DNA of 64,000 bases. It comes from Streptomyces bicolor. GTDB taxonomy: Bacteria; Actinomycetota; Actinomycetes; Streptomycetales; Streptomycetaceae. The translations under genes and the position numbers were made by a program. Shown piece by piece: positions 42,177-52,400 of the stretch. Below the pieces are notes generated by a model. It was not told the origin of the DNA, made no database searches, and was given only the letters and a program-made list of their open reading frames with translations. The stretch lies in assembly GCF_000719285.1 (NCBI RefSeq), contig NZ_JOFS01000028.1, forward strand, positions 1 to 64,000. The letters are read 5' to 3'. The stretch's first letter is position 1; each line of letters begins with the position of its first letter.

Positions 42177-44042
42177 ATGCCGATGAGCGCGGTCAGCGCC
42201 GCCAAGCCGACGTATCCCGGCGTCTACGTAGAAGAGCTTCCCAGCAGCACCCGCACGATCTCGACCTTGACCACGTCCGTGACGGCCTTTGTGGGCCACA
42301 CCCGGCGGGGTCCGCTCAACGAGCCGGTACGCGTCACCAGCTTCGCGGAGTTCGAGCGCCGCTTCGGCGGCCTGAGCGCGCAGAGCGCCGTCGGCTACGC
42401 CGTCCACCAGTTCTTCGGCAACGGCGGCACCGTCGCGGTGATCGTCCGCGTCGCCAAGGCCGGCAGCGGCAAGGCCGCCTGCGTCACCCTCAAGTCCACC
42501 GAGGGCCACAGCGAGGGCCCGGTCCTCGAGGTGCACGCCAAGGAACCCGGCGTCTGGGGCAACGGCCTGCGTGTCGCCGTCGACCACGACACGCCGTGCC
42601 CCGACGAGACCTTCAACCTCCGCGTCTACGACGCCAAGGGTGACGCCCGCGAGAGCTTCACCGGCCTGTCCATGGACCCCTCGCACGGCCGCTACGCGCA
42701 GACCGTGATCAACGCGGGCTCCAAGCTGATCCGCGTCGAGGTCGTCGGCGAGGGCCGCCCCGACCCGTCCGGCACCGTCTCCAAGCCCTTCGGCGACGAA
42801 CTCCCGAACCTGGCCGTCGACCTGACGGTCAAGATCGGCGAGGTGGAGCGCGAGTTCAAGCTGTACGACCCCGACTGCGACGGCGAAGCCCCGTGCTCGG
42901 TGGCCGAGTTGGCGCTGCTCCTGGAGCGCAAGCTGCGCGCCCTGCCCGACGCGCCCGGCAGGCACGCCTTCGCGGGCGCCGAGGTCACCGCTTTCGGCCG
43001 CCGTATCCAGGTCGTCGCCGGCTCCACCGACCCCGAGGACGTCGTCCGATTCCTCGGCGAGTGCGCCAACGACCTGGGCCTGGAGGCCTCCGTCAACCCG
43101 CCGGTCTTCCCGCTGGAAGGCGGCGAGGACGGCGAGGCGCCCGGCCCGCGTGACCTCATCGGCTCCGAGGGCGACAAGACCGGCATCCAGGCGCTGCGCG
43201 GTGTCGCCGACGTCAACCTCCTCGCCCTGCCCGAGCTGGCGGCGTACGAGAAGACCGAGGACGCGCTCACCGTCATCTCGGCCGCCCAGCGGCTGTGCGC
43301 CGAGCGCCGGATCTTCCTGCTGGTCGACGCGCCGAGCACCTGGGTCAGCGTGGACACCGCACGCGCCGGGCTCGCCGCCTTCGACACCGTGCGCGGCAAC
43401 CACGCGGGCCTGTACTTCCCGCACCTGCAGCTCACCGACCCGCTCACGGGCCGGCTGCGCTCCTTCCCGCCCTCCGGCGCGGTCGCCGGCGTCATCGCCC
43501 GCACCGACTCCGAGCGCGGTGTGTGGAAGGCCCCGGCCGGCACCGAGGCGCGGCTCGCGGGCGTCCACTCGCTCACCGTCAACCTGACGGACCGTGAGAC
43601 CGGCCTGCTCAACCCGCTCGGTGTCAACTGCCTGCGCACCTTCCCGGTGACCGGCCCGGTCGTCTGGGGCGCGCGCACGCTGGAGGGCTCGGACGCGCTC
43701 GACAGCGAGTGGAAGTACGTGCCGGTACGGCGGCTCGCCCTCCACGTGGAGGAGAGCCTGCAGCGCGGCCTGCAGTGGGTGGTGTTCGAGCCCAACGACG
43801 AGAACCTGTGGCAGCAGATCCGCCTCGCCGCCTCCTCGTACCTGCACACGCTCTTCCGTCAGGGCGCCTTCAAGGGCGGCACCCCGCGCGAGGCGTACTT
43901 CGTCAAGTGCGACAGCGACACGACGACCGCCGAGGACATCGAGAACGGCATCGTCAACGTCCTCGTCGGCATCGCACCGGTGCGGCCGGCGGAGTTCGTG
44001 ATCGTCAAGATCCAGCAGACGTCCGGGCAGTTCGCGCTCTAG
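42177..44042 (+). CDS. eCIS contractile tail sheath protein
   Basis: A 621-aa phage-type tail sheath protein, the contractile outer cylinder of a contractile injection system. The N-terminus YPGVYVEELPSSTRTI is the classical sheath start, followed by SVTAFVGHTRRGPLNEPVRV. The C-terminal domain has PVRRLALHVEESLQRGLQW, VFEPNDENLWQQI and TAEDIENGIVNVLVGIAPVR, which pack against the inner tube. It starts the plus-strand operon that runs to the window end. AGGAGG is 4 nt before ATG 42177 and 10 nt before the in-frame ATG 42183, so either may be used. Confidence 0.95.
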   Translation: MPMSAVSAAKPTYPGVYVEELPSSTRTISTLTTSVTAFVGHTRRGPLNEPVRVTSFAEFERRFGGLSAQSAVGYAVHQFFGNGGTVAVIVRVAKAGSGKAACVTLKSTEGHSEGPVLEVHAKEPGVWGNGLRVAVDHDTPCPDETFNLRVYDAKGDARESFTGLSMDPSHGRYAQTVINAGSKLIRVEVVGEGRPDPSGTVSKPFGDELPNLAVDLTVKIGEVEREFKLYDPDCDGEAPCSVAELALLLERKLRALPDAPGRHAFAGAEVTAFGRRIQVVAGSTDPEDVVRFLGECANDLGLEASVNPPVFPLEGGEDGEAPGPRDLIGSEGDKTGIQALRGVADVNLLALPELAAYEKTEDALTVISAAQRLCAERRIFLLVDAPSTWVSVDTARAGLAAFDTVRGNHAGLYFPHLQLTDPLTGRLRSFPPSGAVAGVIARTDSERGVWKAPAGTEARLAGVHSLTVNLTDRETGLLNPLGVNCLRTFPVTGPVVWGARTLEGSDALDSEWKYVPVRRLALHVEESLQRGLQWVVFEPNDENLWQQIRLAASSYLHTLFRQGAFKGGTPREAYFVKCDSDTTTAEDIENGIVNVLVGIAPVRPAEFVIVKIQQTSGQFAL

Positions 44043-44075
44043 GCGCGGGGAATCGTGGAGAACTGAAGGAATCCG

Positions 44076-44600
44076 ATGGCTGAGTTCACGGTCAACGCGC
44101 ATCGCTTCGACCCCTACAAGAACTTCAAGTTCCTGGTCCTGTGGGACGGTCGTACGGTCGCCGGCATCAGCAAGATCAGTCCGCTCAAGCGGACGACGGA
44201 GGTCGTCAAGCACCGGCACGGCGGCGACCCCTCGTCGCCCCGCAAGTCGCCGGGCCGCTCCGAGTTCGAGGGCATCACCCTGGAGCGCGGGGTCACCCAC
44301 GACCCCGAGTTCGACCGCTGGGCCAACAAGGTCTGGCAGGTCGGCGCGGGCCTCGGCTCCGAGGTGTCCCTCGCCGACTTCCGCAAGGACATAGTGATCC
44401 AGGTCCTCAACGAGGCCGGCCAGGTCGCCGTCTCGCACAAGCTGTACCGGACCTGGCCGAGCGAGTACCAGGTCCTCGGCGAGCTGGACGCCAACGCCAA
44501 CGCGGTGGCCATTCAGTCGCTGAAGCTCGAGTGCGAGGGCTGGGAGCGGGACTACGAGGTGCCCGAGCCGGAGGAGCCCTCCTTCCTCAACCCAGCTTGA
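44076..44600 (+). CDS. eCIS inner tube protein (gp19-like)
   Basis: A 174-aa phage tail tube protein of the T4 gp19/Pvc1 class. It reads MAEFTVNAHRFDPYKNF, VLWDGRTVAGISKISPLKRT, a GITLERGVTHDPEFDRWANK block and RTWPSEYQVLGELDANANAV, all family hallmarks. Stacked hexamers form the inner tube that is driven forward when the sheath contracts. It follows the sheath gene by 33 bp with a GAAGGA ribosome site and shares its operon. Confidence 0.95.
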   Translation: MAEFTVNAHRFDPYKNFKFLVLWDGRTVAGISKISPLKRTTEVVKHRHGGDPSSPRKSPGRSEFEGITLERGVTHDPEFDRWANKVWQVGAGLGSEVSLADFRKDIVIQVLNEAGQVAVSHKLYRTWPSEYQVLGELDANANAVAIQSLKLECEGWERDYEVPEPEEPSFLNPA

Positions 44601-44626
44601 CCACTGGGTAATTGAGGGGGGACGAC

Positions 44627-45418
44627 ATGGCGATCACGGGGGCGGCCGAGCTGCTGGCCACCTGGGAGGCGGGCCTCGCCGAGGCACAGACGGGGCGCGC
44701 CCTGCTGCTGCACCGCACGGCCCGCCCGGACGTCGACGCCGCGAGCCTGCCGGTGCTGCCGGTGGGCGAGCGCGAGGCCGACCTGTTCACCCTGCGCCGG
44801 GCCCTGTTCGGGGAGCGGATGCAGGTGCGGCTGGCGTGCTCGGCGTGCGGGGAGGACATGGAGTTCGACCTGGACGCCGGGGAGTTCGCACGGTCGCTGG
44901 GCGTGCGGGGCGCTTCCGGGCGCGGACCGGGTGGTTCGGCGGACGGCGGTGGCTCGTCCGCCGGGCTGGTCGCCGGGTCTGTCGTACGGGTGCGGCAGGA
45001 CGGCTGGGACGTCGAGTTCCGGCTGCCCGGTGTCGCCGATCTCACGGCGGCGGCCCGGGCGGCCGACCCGCGCGCCGCCCTGCTCGCCCGCTGCCTGGTC
45101 TCGGCGGCGCGCGACGGGGCGGCCGTGAGCGCCGGTGACCTGCCCGTCCCGGTCCAGCGCCGGATCGCCGAAGCCGTCGAGGCGGCCGACCCCGGGGCCG
45201 ACGTGACGCTCAACATCGCCTGCCCCGAGTGCGGCGAGGCCACCCGCGCCGAGCTCGACATCGCCTCCTACCTCTGGACCGAACTGGACGCCTGGGCACG
45301 GGACCTGCTGCTCGACGTCCACCTGCTCGCCACCTCCTACGGCTGGAGCGAGCCGGAGATCCTGGCGCTCAGCCCGCTGCGGCGCCGCTACTACCTGGAG
45401 CTGTGTGCGGATGTCTGA
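44627..45418 (+). CDS. T4 gp26-like baseplate hub assembly chaperone
   Basis: A 263-aa protein resembling the T4-family baseplate hub assembly proteins found in injection-system loci. Two CxxC pairs are visible, ACSACGEDMEF near residue 70 and IACPECGEATR near residue 200, which could together bind zinc. The C-terminus SYGWSEPEILALSPLRRRYYLEL matches the family's end motif. ATG 44627 follows a GAGGGGGG ribosome site; the TTG at 44612 is less likely. The next gene starts inside its last codons. Confidence 0.85.
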   Translation: MAITGAAELLATWEAGLAEAQTGRALLLHRTARPDVDAASLPVLPVGEREADLFTLRRALFGERMQVRLACSACGEDMEFDLDAGEFARSLGVRGASGRGPGGSADGGGSSAGLVAGSVVRVRQDGWDVEFRLPGVADLTAAARAADPRAALLARCLVSAARDGAAVSAGDLPVPVQRRIAEAVEAADPGADVTLNIACPECGEATRAELDIASYLWTELDAWARDLLLDVHLLATSYGWSEPEILALSPLRRRYYLELCADV

Positions 45419-46157
45419 CGCTGAGGGTGCGCCGGCACCCGACTTCCTGGACCGGCTGATCGCCCGGCACGCCCCGGCCGCCGTCGGCCCTCGCCCGGGC
45501 GTGGTGCGGGTACGTCCGCGGCTGCCCGGGCCGTTCGAACGGGTGGAGGCGGTACGAGCCACGGCACCGGACCCGGACGACGGGACCGACCTGCTGTGGC
45601 CCTCCACGACGCCGTCGGACGTACGGCCGGTGGGGACGCCGCGTCCGGCGGCGCCCGCGGCCCGGCTGCACACGGAACGGGAGCGGACGGTCGTACGCAC
45701 CGAACACACCCCGGCGGACCCGGCACCGCGGCCCGCCCCGAGGGCTCTGCCCGACGCGCCGCTGCTGCGCCCCGTCGCGCCCGTCGCGACCACCCCGCGA
45801 CCGACGCCCGACGCGGCGCGGCGAGCGGTGGGCCGGGGGCGCTCGGAGCGGGCCGTCACCCAGAGCGCGGCGCCCATGCCCAACCCCCCGGGCAGGGACG
45901 CCGCTTCACCCGCCGCCGTGTCCACCCCCCTGCGGCCCAGTGCCGCGGACACGGCGGCGGCACGGGACGCCGTACGACAGGCCGCGGCCCGGCGCCCCGG
46001 GAAGGCGCCCGAGCAGGTGGTTCAGGTGCAGATCGGGCGGCTGGAGGTGACGGCCGGGCCGTCGCCGTCCGGTGGCAACCGGCAGCGGACGCCCGCCACG
46101 GGCCGTTCGGGGGCGACCTTGAGCCTGGCGGAGTACCTGGCGCGAGGGCGGGAGTGA
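45411..46157 (+). CDS. eCIS-associated disordered protein
   Basis: A 248-aa protein that I know only as a usual member of actinobacterial eCIS loci. The start region DFLDRLIARHAP and the end VQVQIGRLEVTAGPSPSGG..TLSLAEYLARGRE look conserved and structured; the middle is Pro/Ala/Arg-rich and probably disordered. It overlaps the chaperone gene by 8 bp (GTG 45405 is another possible start). Function unknown; the two ordered ends joined by a flexible middle suggest a linker or assembly factor. Confidence 0.75.
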   Translation: MSDAEGAPAPDFLDRLIARHAPAAVGPRPGVVRVRPRLPGPFERVEAVRATAPDPDDGTDLLWPSTTPSDVRPVGTPRPAAPAARLHTERERTVVRTEHTPADPAPRPAPRALPDAPLLRPVAPVATTPRPTPDAARRAVGRGRSERAVTQSAAPMPNPPGRDAASPAAVSTPLRPSAADTAAARDAVRQAAARRPGKAPEQVVQVQIGRLEVTAGPSPSGGNRQRTPATGRSGATLSLAEYLARGRE

Positions 46158-46190
46158 CATGACGCGACGAGGAACCGAGGAACCGACTTC

Positions 46191-47066
46191 ATGAGCAACG
46201 CACTCGCCATCGCCCATGTCACCCAGGCCCTCGCCCTGCTGCTCGAGAACAACGTGGGACCGGAGTTCGGCGAGGCCGTCAAGGTCGAACCGCGCAAGCC
46301 GCCGGCGGAGCCGCCGGACCACCCCACCATCAACGTGTTCCTGTACCAGGTCACGCCCAACACGGCGATGCGCAACAACGATCTCCCGACCCGGGCCGCC
46401 GACGGCAAGCTGGTCAAGCGGCCGGCCGCCGCGCTCGACCTGCACTACCTGATCAGCGCGTACGGCGACGACACGGAACTGGTCGGGCAGCGGCTGATCG
46501 GCGCCGTCGTGCGCACCCTGCACGAGATCCCGATCCTGCCGAAGGACGTCATCGAACAGGCCGGTGAGCGCCCTTACCTGGCGGGCAGCGACCTCGCCGA
46601 GGCGGCACAGCGGGTGCGGTTCTCGCCGACGGTGATGGACATCGACGAGACGTCGAAGCTGTGGGGGATGCTCCACCAGACCCCGTACTCGCTGTCGGTG
46701 GTCTACCAGGCGTCCCTGATCTTCATCGACGGGCGCGAGACACCGGTCCCGGCGAAGCCCGTGGAACGGCCCGAGGTGCGGGTGCTGCCGTTCGGGGCGC
46801 CGGGTGCGCCGGTCCCTCCGGGGGCTGAGCCGAGGTCTGAGGAGCCGTCGACCGACGCTCCCGCGCGCGAGAGTGCGCAGAGCGAAGCCCCGGTGGGGAA
46901 GGTCAGCACGGCCGTCGTCGAGAAGAAGGCCCCGGCCGGGGCCAAGAAGCCCGCCAAGGCCGTCGCAAAGGCCCCGGCGCGCACCCGTAAGACAGCCGTC
47001 CGCACGCCTCGGTCGGCACCCGGCCCACGGAAGGCGGACGGCGGCGGCGAGAACACGGAGCAGTGA
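46191..47066 (+). CDS. DUF4255 tail terminator/cap protein (Pvc16-like)
   Basis: A 291-aa protein with an N-terminal DUF4255 domain over about residues 1-190: ALAIAHVTQALALLLENNV, PTINVFLYQVTPNTAMRNND, LDLHYLISAYGDD, YSLSVVYQASLIFID. In related particles this protein caps the end of the tube/sheath. The C-terminal 100 residues are a Pro/Ala/Lys-rich tail with basic repeats (KKPAKAVAKAPARTRK), which may anchor the particle to another component. GAGGAACCGAC precedes ATG 46191. It lies between the linker protein and the AAA ATPase, a conserved arrangement. Confidence 0.9.
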   Translation: MSNALAIAHVTQALALLLENNVGPEFGEAVKVEPRKPPAEPPDHPTINVFLYQVTPNTAMRNNDLPTRAADGKLVKRPAAALDLHYLISAYGDDTELVGQRLIGAVVRTLHEIPILPKDVIEQAGERPYLAGSDLAEAAQRVRFSPTVMDIDETSKLWGMLHQTPYSLSVVYQASLIFIDGRETPVPAKPVERPEVRVLPFGAPGAPVPPGAEPRSEEPSTDAPARESAQSEAPVGKVSTAVVEKKAPAGAKKPAKAVAKAPARTRKTAVRTPRSAPGPRKADGGGENTEQ

Positions 47067-47072
47067 CACGGG

Positions 47073-49115
47073 ATGAGCGCGACGGGGGCAGGTGAGGACA
47101 TGGGGACGAACGAGCCGGGCACGCCGGGCACTTCGGCGGCGGCGGACGGACACGACGCCGGCATGACGCTGACCGCGGAGATCCGACGTGTCCTGTCCTG
47201 CATCGACGCCCACGCGGCAGGCGCCGGACCGGCCGACGCCGCGCAGCCCGAGGCCGAGCCCGGCGCGCCGAACACCACCGGCGCCACGAGCCCCGCTCCT
47301 CTCGTCGCCCCGGGCACCGCGCCCCTCGACGCCCTCGTCAGCTGCTTCGGCCTCACCACCTTCGAACGCGACCTGATCCTCCTCACCGCCGCCGACGAAC
47401 TGGACCCCACGACGGCGGCGCGCTGCGCCGCGGCCAGCGGTGATCCGCAGCGGGCGTACCCGACCTTCTCCCTCGCCCTGGCAGCCCTCGCCGAACCGCA
47501 CTGGAGCGCGCTCACCCCGGTCGCACCCCTGCGCCGCTGGCGGATCGTCGAGCTGGACGACGAGTCGAGGCTGACGACTTCCCGACTACGGCTCGACGAG
47601 CGGATCCTGCACTTCCTGCTGGGCTCCCCGTACCTGGACGCCCGCCTGCACGGCCGCCTGCGCCGCACCCCGGTGCCGGAGGAGCTGCCACCGTCGTACG
47701 ACCTGGCCGCGAGCCGTGCCGCCGAGGGCTGGACGACGGGGGCGAGCCCGGACGCGCCACTGCTCGTCGAGGTGACCGGCGGTGACCTGCGCAGCCGGGC
47801 CGACATCGCCGCCGCGGCGGCCGCGCGCTCCGGGCTCGGCCTGTACGCCATGGGCGCCGAGGACGTACCGACCGACCCCGCCGAACGCGACCGCCTCGCC
47901 CGGCTCTGGCAGCGCGAGGCGATCCTGCTGCCCGCCGCCCTGCTCGTCGAGGTCGGCGACCTGGACCGCGACCAGCGGGCGGCGACCGAGGCGTTCCTGG
48001 CCGGGGCGGCCGTACCGGTCGTCGTCTCGAGCGAGGACCCGCTCCGCACGGACCGGCCGCACGGCGCCCGGGTGGCCGTGCCGCGTATGGACGACGAGGA
48101 GCAGGTCGAGCTGTGGGCGCAGGCCTTCCACCCCGTCGCCGACCTCGACGACAGCGAACTCCGTTCCCTGGTCGCGCAGTTCCAGCTCCCGCCACACGTC
48201 GTACGCTCCGCCGCCACGGCCGTACGCCGCCGCCTGCCGTACGAGGACCAACTGGACGCCGCCCAACTCGCCTGGCAGGCAGGGATGGAGGAGGCCCGCG
48301 TCGGCATGGACGAGCTGGGTCGCCGGATCGAGCCGGAGGCCGGCTGGGACGACCTGGTCCTGCACGAGAGGCAGACCAGCGTGCTGCGCGAGATCGTCGC
48401 GCACGTACGGCAGCGGGCCACCGTCCACCAGGAGTGGGGCTTCGCCGGCACCCTGCGTCGCGGCCTCGGCGTCACCGCGATGTTCGCGGGCGGCTCCGGT
48501 ACCGGCAAGACGCTGGCCGCCGAGGTCATGGCGAAGGAACTCGGGCTCGACCTGTTCATCGTCGACCTCTCCCAGGTCGTCAGCAAGTACATCGGCGAGA
48601 CCGAGAAGAACCTCCGCCGCGTCTTCGACGCCGCCGAACGCGGCGGCGCGCTGCTGCTGTTCGACGAGGCCGACGCACTGTTCGGCAAGCGCAGCGAGGT
48701 CAAGGACAGCCACGACCGGTACGCCAACCTCGAGGTCAGCTACCTGCTGATGCGGATGGAGGCCTACCGCGGCCTCGCCATCCTCACCACCAACATGAAG
48801 AAGGCCCTCGACACCGCCTTCATGCGCCGCATCCGCTTCGTCGTCGACTTCCCCTTCCCCGGCGAGCACGAGCGCGCGGAGATCTGGCGCCGGGTGCTGC
48901 CGTCACAGGCGCCGGTCAAGGACATCGACCCTCGGCTGCTCGCCCAGCTCACCGTGGCGGGCGGCTCTATCCGCAACATCGCACTGTCCGGAGCCTTCCT
49001 GGCTGCCGAGGAGGGCGATCGGCTGCAGATGCGGCACATGCTGGCGGCGGCGCGTACGGAGTATCTGAAGCTGGAGCGTTCTCTGACACCGGCGGAGGTG
49101 CGGGGATGGGTGTGA
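47073..49115 (+). CDS. eCIS AAA+ ATPase (Pvc15-like)
   Basis: A 680-aa AAA+ ATPase that is a core member of eCIS loci and is thought to help load cargo or remodel the particle. The N-terminal half holds winged/degenerate AAA regions; the C-terminal AAA domain has Walker A GGSGTGKT at about 472-479, Walker B LLLFDEADALFG at about 526-537, an Arg-finger region FMRRIRFVVDFPFPGEHER, and sensor AGGSIRNIALSGAFLA. ATG 47073 follows the DUF4255 stop by 6 bp. The next small gene begins within its last codons. Confidence 0.93.
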   Translation: MSATGAGEDMGTNEPGTPGTSAAADGHDAGMTLTAEIRRVLSCIDAHAAGAGPADAAQPEAEPGAPNTTGATSPAPLVAPGTAPLDALVSCFGLTTFERDLILLTAADELDPTTAARCAAASGDPQRAYPTFSLALAALAEPHWSALTPVAPLRRWRIVELDDESRLTTSRLRLDERILHFLLGSPYLDARLHGRLRRTPVPEELPPSYDLAASRAAEGWTTGASPDAPLLVEVTGGDLRSRADIAAAAAARSGLGLYAMGAEDVPTDPAERDRLARLWQREAILLPAALLVEVGDLDRDQRAATEAFLAGAAVPVVVSSEDPLRTDRPHGARVAVPRMDDEEQVELWAQAFHPVADLDDSELRSLVAQFQLPPHVVRSAATAVRRRLPYEDQLDAAQLAWQAGMEEARVGMDELGRRIEPEAGWDDLVLHERQTSVLREIVAHVRQRATVHQEWGFAGTLRRGLGVTAMFAGGSGTGKTLAAEVMAKELGLDLFIVDLSQVVSKYIGETEKNLRRVFDAAERGGALLLFDEADALFGKRSEVKDSHDRYANLEVSYLLMRMEAYRGLAILTTNMKKALDTAFMRRIRFVVDFPFPGEHERAEIWRRVLPSQAPVKDIDPRLLAQLTVAGGSIRNIALSGAFLAAEEGDRLQMRHMLAAARTEYLKLERSLTPAEVRGWV

Positions 49116-49402
49116 ACAGGGAGAACCCCAAGGAGCCTCGTGAGATCCGGGTGGAGATCGGCGAACTCGCGCTCCACGGTTTCCGCGTGGACCCGGAGCG
49201 GGTGTCCGTCGCCTTCGAACGCGAACTGACCCGCCTGGTCCGCGCCCATGGCGTCCCGCTGGCCGCCGACGGTGCCCTGACCCTCGACGCGCTGTCCGGC
49301 CTGCCGCCGCTGCCCGCGGGCCTGTCCGCCCGCCGCCTCGGCCAGGAACTGGCCCGCGCGGTGCACGAAGGGCTCAGCGGCCATGGGGAGGTGACACGAT
49401 GA
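49106..49402 (+). CDS. small eCIS protein of unknown function
   Basis: A 98-aa protein overlapping both neighbours: its ATG lies within the ATPase end, and its stop overlaps the ATG of the large cargo gene (ATGA). It reads EIRVEIGELALHGFRVDPERV followed by a helical, charged region and GLSARRLGQELARAVHEGL. No motif shows its function. The tight coupling to the DUF4157 protein suggests a cargo adaptor or chaperone. The IRVEIGEL start recalls the VQIGRLEV end of the protein at 45411, perhaps a shared docking strand. Confidence 0.8.
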   Translation: MGVNRENPKEPREIRVEIGELALHGFRVDPERVSVAFERELTRLVRAHGVPLAADGALTLDALSGLPPLPAGLSARRLGQELARAVHEGLSGHGEVTR

Positions 49403-52400
49403 GCGACTCCCAGTCCCAGGACGCCCGTTCCGAGCAGTCGGCCGAACAGCGCCGTCGCAGGCGCAAGGAACGTGCCGCCAAGTCCCGCACGCCCGAGCCG
49501 AAGGACATCGTCAGTGGCGCCGGGCAGCCTCTTGACCCCGGTGTACGACGCGAGCTGGAGGAGCGGCTCGGCCACGACCTCAGCCGGGTACGGCTGCACA
49601 CCGACCGCGACGCAGGACATCTGACCGAGTTGCTCGGCGCCGACGCGGTCGCGGTGGGCCAGGACGTCTTCTTCGCCCCGGGCACCTTCAAGCCCGGCAC
49701 CGACGAGGGCCTCCGCCTCCTCGCCCACGAGCTGCTGCACACCGTGCAGAACCCGCACGGCCTCGGCGCCTTGCGCGCGGGGCGGGAGCTGGGGGCGGTG
49801 AGTCTGCCGCAGCAGGCGATCGAGCGGGAGGCGGAGTCGGCGGCGCGGGATCTCGTCGAACAGCCGGAGACCGCGGGCGCCGAGCGGACGGACGTCGCCC
49901 AGGGGCAGGCCACGCCGGGCTGGCTGCGGTACGCCACGGTCGACGCCGACCGGCGCCGAATGGAACAGCTGGACCCGGCGACCGTGGCCGACCGCATGGC
50001 CAACACGCTGCTGCGCTCCCTGCGCGGCGACCCGGAGGACCGTTCGGGGCGGGTGCGGCTGCAGTTGGCGTGGATGGCGCCGCAGGTCCAGGACATCGTC
50101 TTCGACCGGCTGGAACTGCGGCTGCCCACGCCGGTGCTCGACCGGTTGCTGGAGGCCGTGGAGGAGACGGAGCAGGCGGGGCCGTTGCCGGCCGAGGCAG
50201 CCGCGGCTCCCTCGGCCGTGCCCGGGGCGGTGGAGGAGGTCGAGGAGGAGCGCGAGCGGGCTGCTGCCGAGGAGCGGCAGGAGCACGGCGAGCGCGCGGA
50301 CGCCCCCCGGGACGGGGACGGACGGCAGGAGGACGACGGGCGGACGAGGCCCGGCGAACGGCAGGACCAGGACACCAAGGAGCAGGGCGCCAAGGACGAC
50401 GAACGTGACGCGTCCGGCGGGCAGGGCGCTGCTCGGGGCCGGCAGGATTCGGCCGGGCGGCAGCAGGAACGGTCCCAGGACCGGCAGGAGGAGCGCAACG
50501 CCTCCGGCCAGGGCGCGCAGAAGGACGCCGCGGAAGAACGCAAGGACGCGGCGGACAACCAGCAGGAACAGAAGGAGCAGGACCAGCGCGACGAACAGCA
50601 GGCGCAGGAGGAGACGGGCGGGGCTCAGGAGGAGGCCGCGCCGGAACCTGAGAAGCAGGCCGGTGAGCAGGAGCCTCGGCAGGCCGAGGCTGCCCGGCAG
50701 CAGCCCGCCGCTCCGGCAGCGGTGGACCGGAGCGGAGCGGAGCCGGGCGAGCGACCGCGCACCGGCGGCGACACCGGTGCGGCTCGCACCATGGGTGACC
50801 CGGAGAACGAACAGGACGCCGACGACGAGCCGTTGGGGCTGGAGAACGAGTCCGCCGAGGAGGACGCCGAGCCGGACGCCGACGAGGAGCCGAGCGACAG
50901 CCGTGCGTCGGACGCCGACACCGCGCCGTCGGGCGAGGACACGGCGGTCGACTCCCGGTTGTTCGTGCGGCGCAAGAGAGGAGAGCCCTCTGCGCCTGCC
51001 CTTACGTTCTCCGACGGCCCGTCGGTTGCGGACGAGGCCCAGGACACGGCAGAACCCGAGACCGCACCTGACACCACCGCGCGCACCGATGAGGACGAGG
51101 CCGAGGACCGGGCCGTTCAGGAGCTCATGGAGGGTGTGGCCGCGGACCAGGACTTCGCGGCGGACGGGGGCGGGCCGACTGCGGCGGGCCTGTCCCTGGG
51201 AGCCGCAGCGGTGGGGACATCCACGTCCGTCACGGGGAAGGACGCGGACAAGGAGCGGACCGACGAACGTCAGGTGGACGCCGAGGCCGCGCGGCGCGAC
51301 GAGGAGGCACGCGCCGCCGACGGTGCCGGACAGGACACTGTGACCGCTCCCGGTGAGGCGGCCGGACCCGACCAGTTGGCCAAGGCGGACGAGGACGCCC
51401 GTACCCAGTCGGCGGGTTCGCCGTCGGGTGCCCAGGGCTCCCAGGCCGCGTCGGACGGCGGGAGCCGCGGCCAAGGAGAAGGCAGGGCCGGAGCCGAGGC
51501 AGGCGCCTCGGGTCGGAGCGGGACGGAGGCAGGAGCAGGCGGAGGCAAGGAGCAGGGCCGACAGGCGGACAGGTCCACGGACCAGGACGGGAACGCGACC
51601 GGTCAGGACGGCAAGGGCGCGGATCAGGGCAAGGACGGCACACAGCCCGCCCCTGCCACGCCCCCCGCAGGCGACCAGGACGTGACCGAGGGCAACGGCC
51701 ACGCCACCTCTCCTGGACCCGCGACCGGCCCCGACAAGGTCTCCACCCCGGGACCTGTCGCCGCCCCGAAGCTGGCACCCGGCAACGGTCCTTCCATGTC
51801 CGCCGGGCCGGAGGCGAGGACCAACGCCCCGAAGGCCACCGAGGCACCGGGGGCCGGCGGGGCGACGGGAGGCTCGACAGCCTCGCGAGGCCGGCCGACG
51901 GGCGGCAGGCGGCAGGCGGCACGGCAGGCGGCGAAGACCGCTCGCAGGAGCGGCGGGGGCGGCGGCCGTACCGCTGCCGCACCCGCACCTGTTCGGTCCG
52001 GCGGTCGCGGTGGCGGCGGCCGTAGCGCACCCGCCGGCGGTTCGAAGGCCAAGAAGGAGGCCCCGGCCCCGGACGTCTCCAACGCCACGCCCGAGGCGGG
52101 CCTGGCCACGGCGGGGTCGCTCAAGCCGCACCAAGCCCTGGAGACGCTGAAGGGCGTCGACGCCGCCGTGGGCCGTTCCGTCGACAAAGAGCGCTCCGCC
52201 CTGCGCAAGGCGCCGCCCACCACGCAGCGCCCGTCCGGTTCGCCGCGCACCGTTCCCGGCGGACCGACGCCCGCGGCCCCCGGCACCTACACCAACGCCA
52301 AGGTCGCCCGCACCGAGGCCGCCGCGGGCAAGACGCCCGAGATCACCGGCGAGCAGAAGCCGGAAGGGGAGGTGCCGGGCGCGAACGTGCCGGAGCCGAG

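Noticed and set aside
41994..44438. 814-codon minus-strand open frame opposite the sheath gene
   Set aside because: The plus strand carries sheath and tube hallmarks with good ribosome sites; the minus frame is a GC-composition shadow.
48967..52134. 1055-codon minus-strand open frame over the cargo gene
   Set aside because: It is the mirror of a charged, repetitive coding region and has no family-like sequence.
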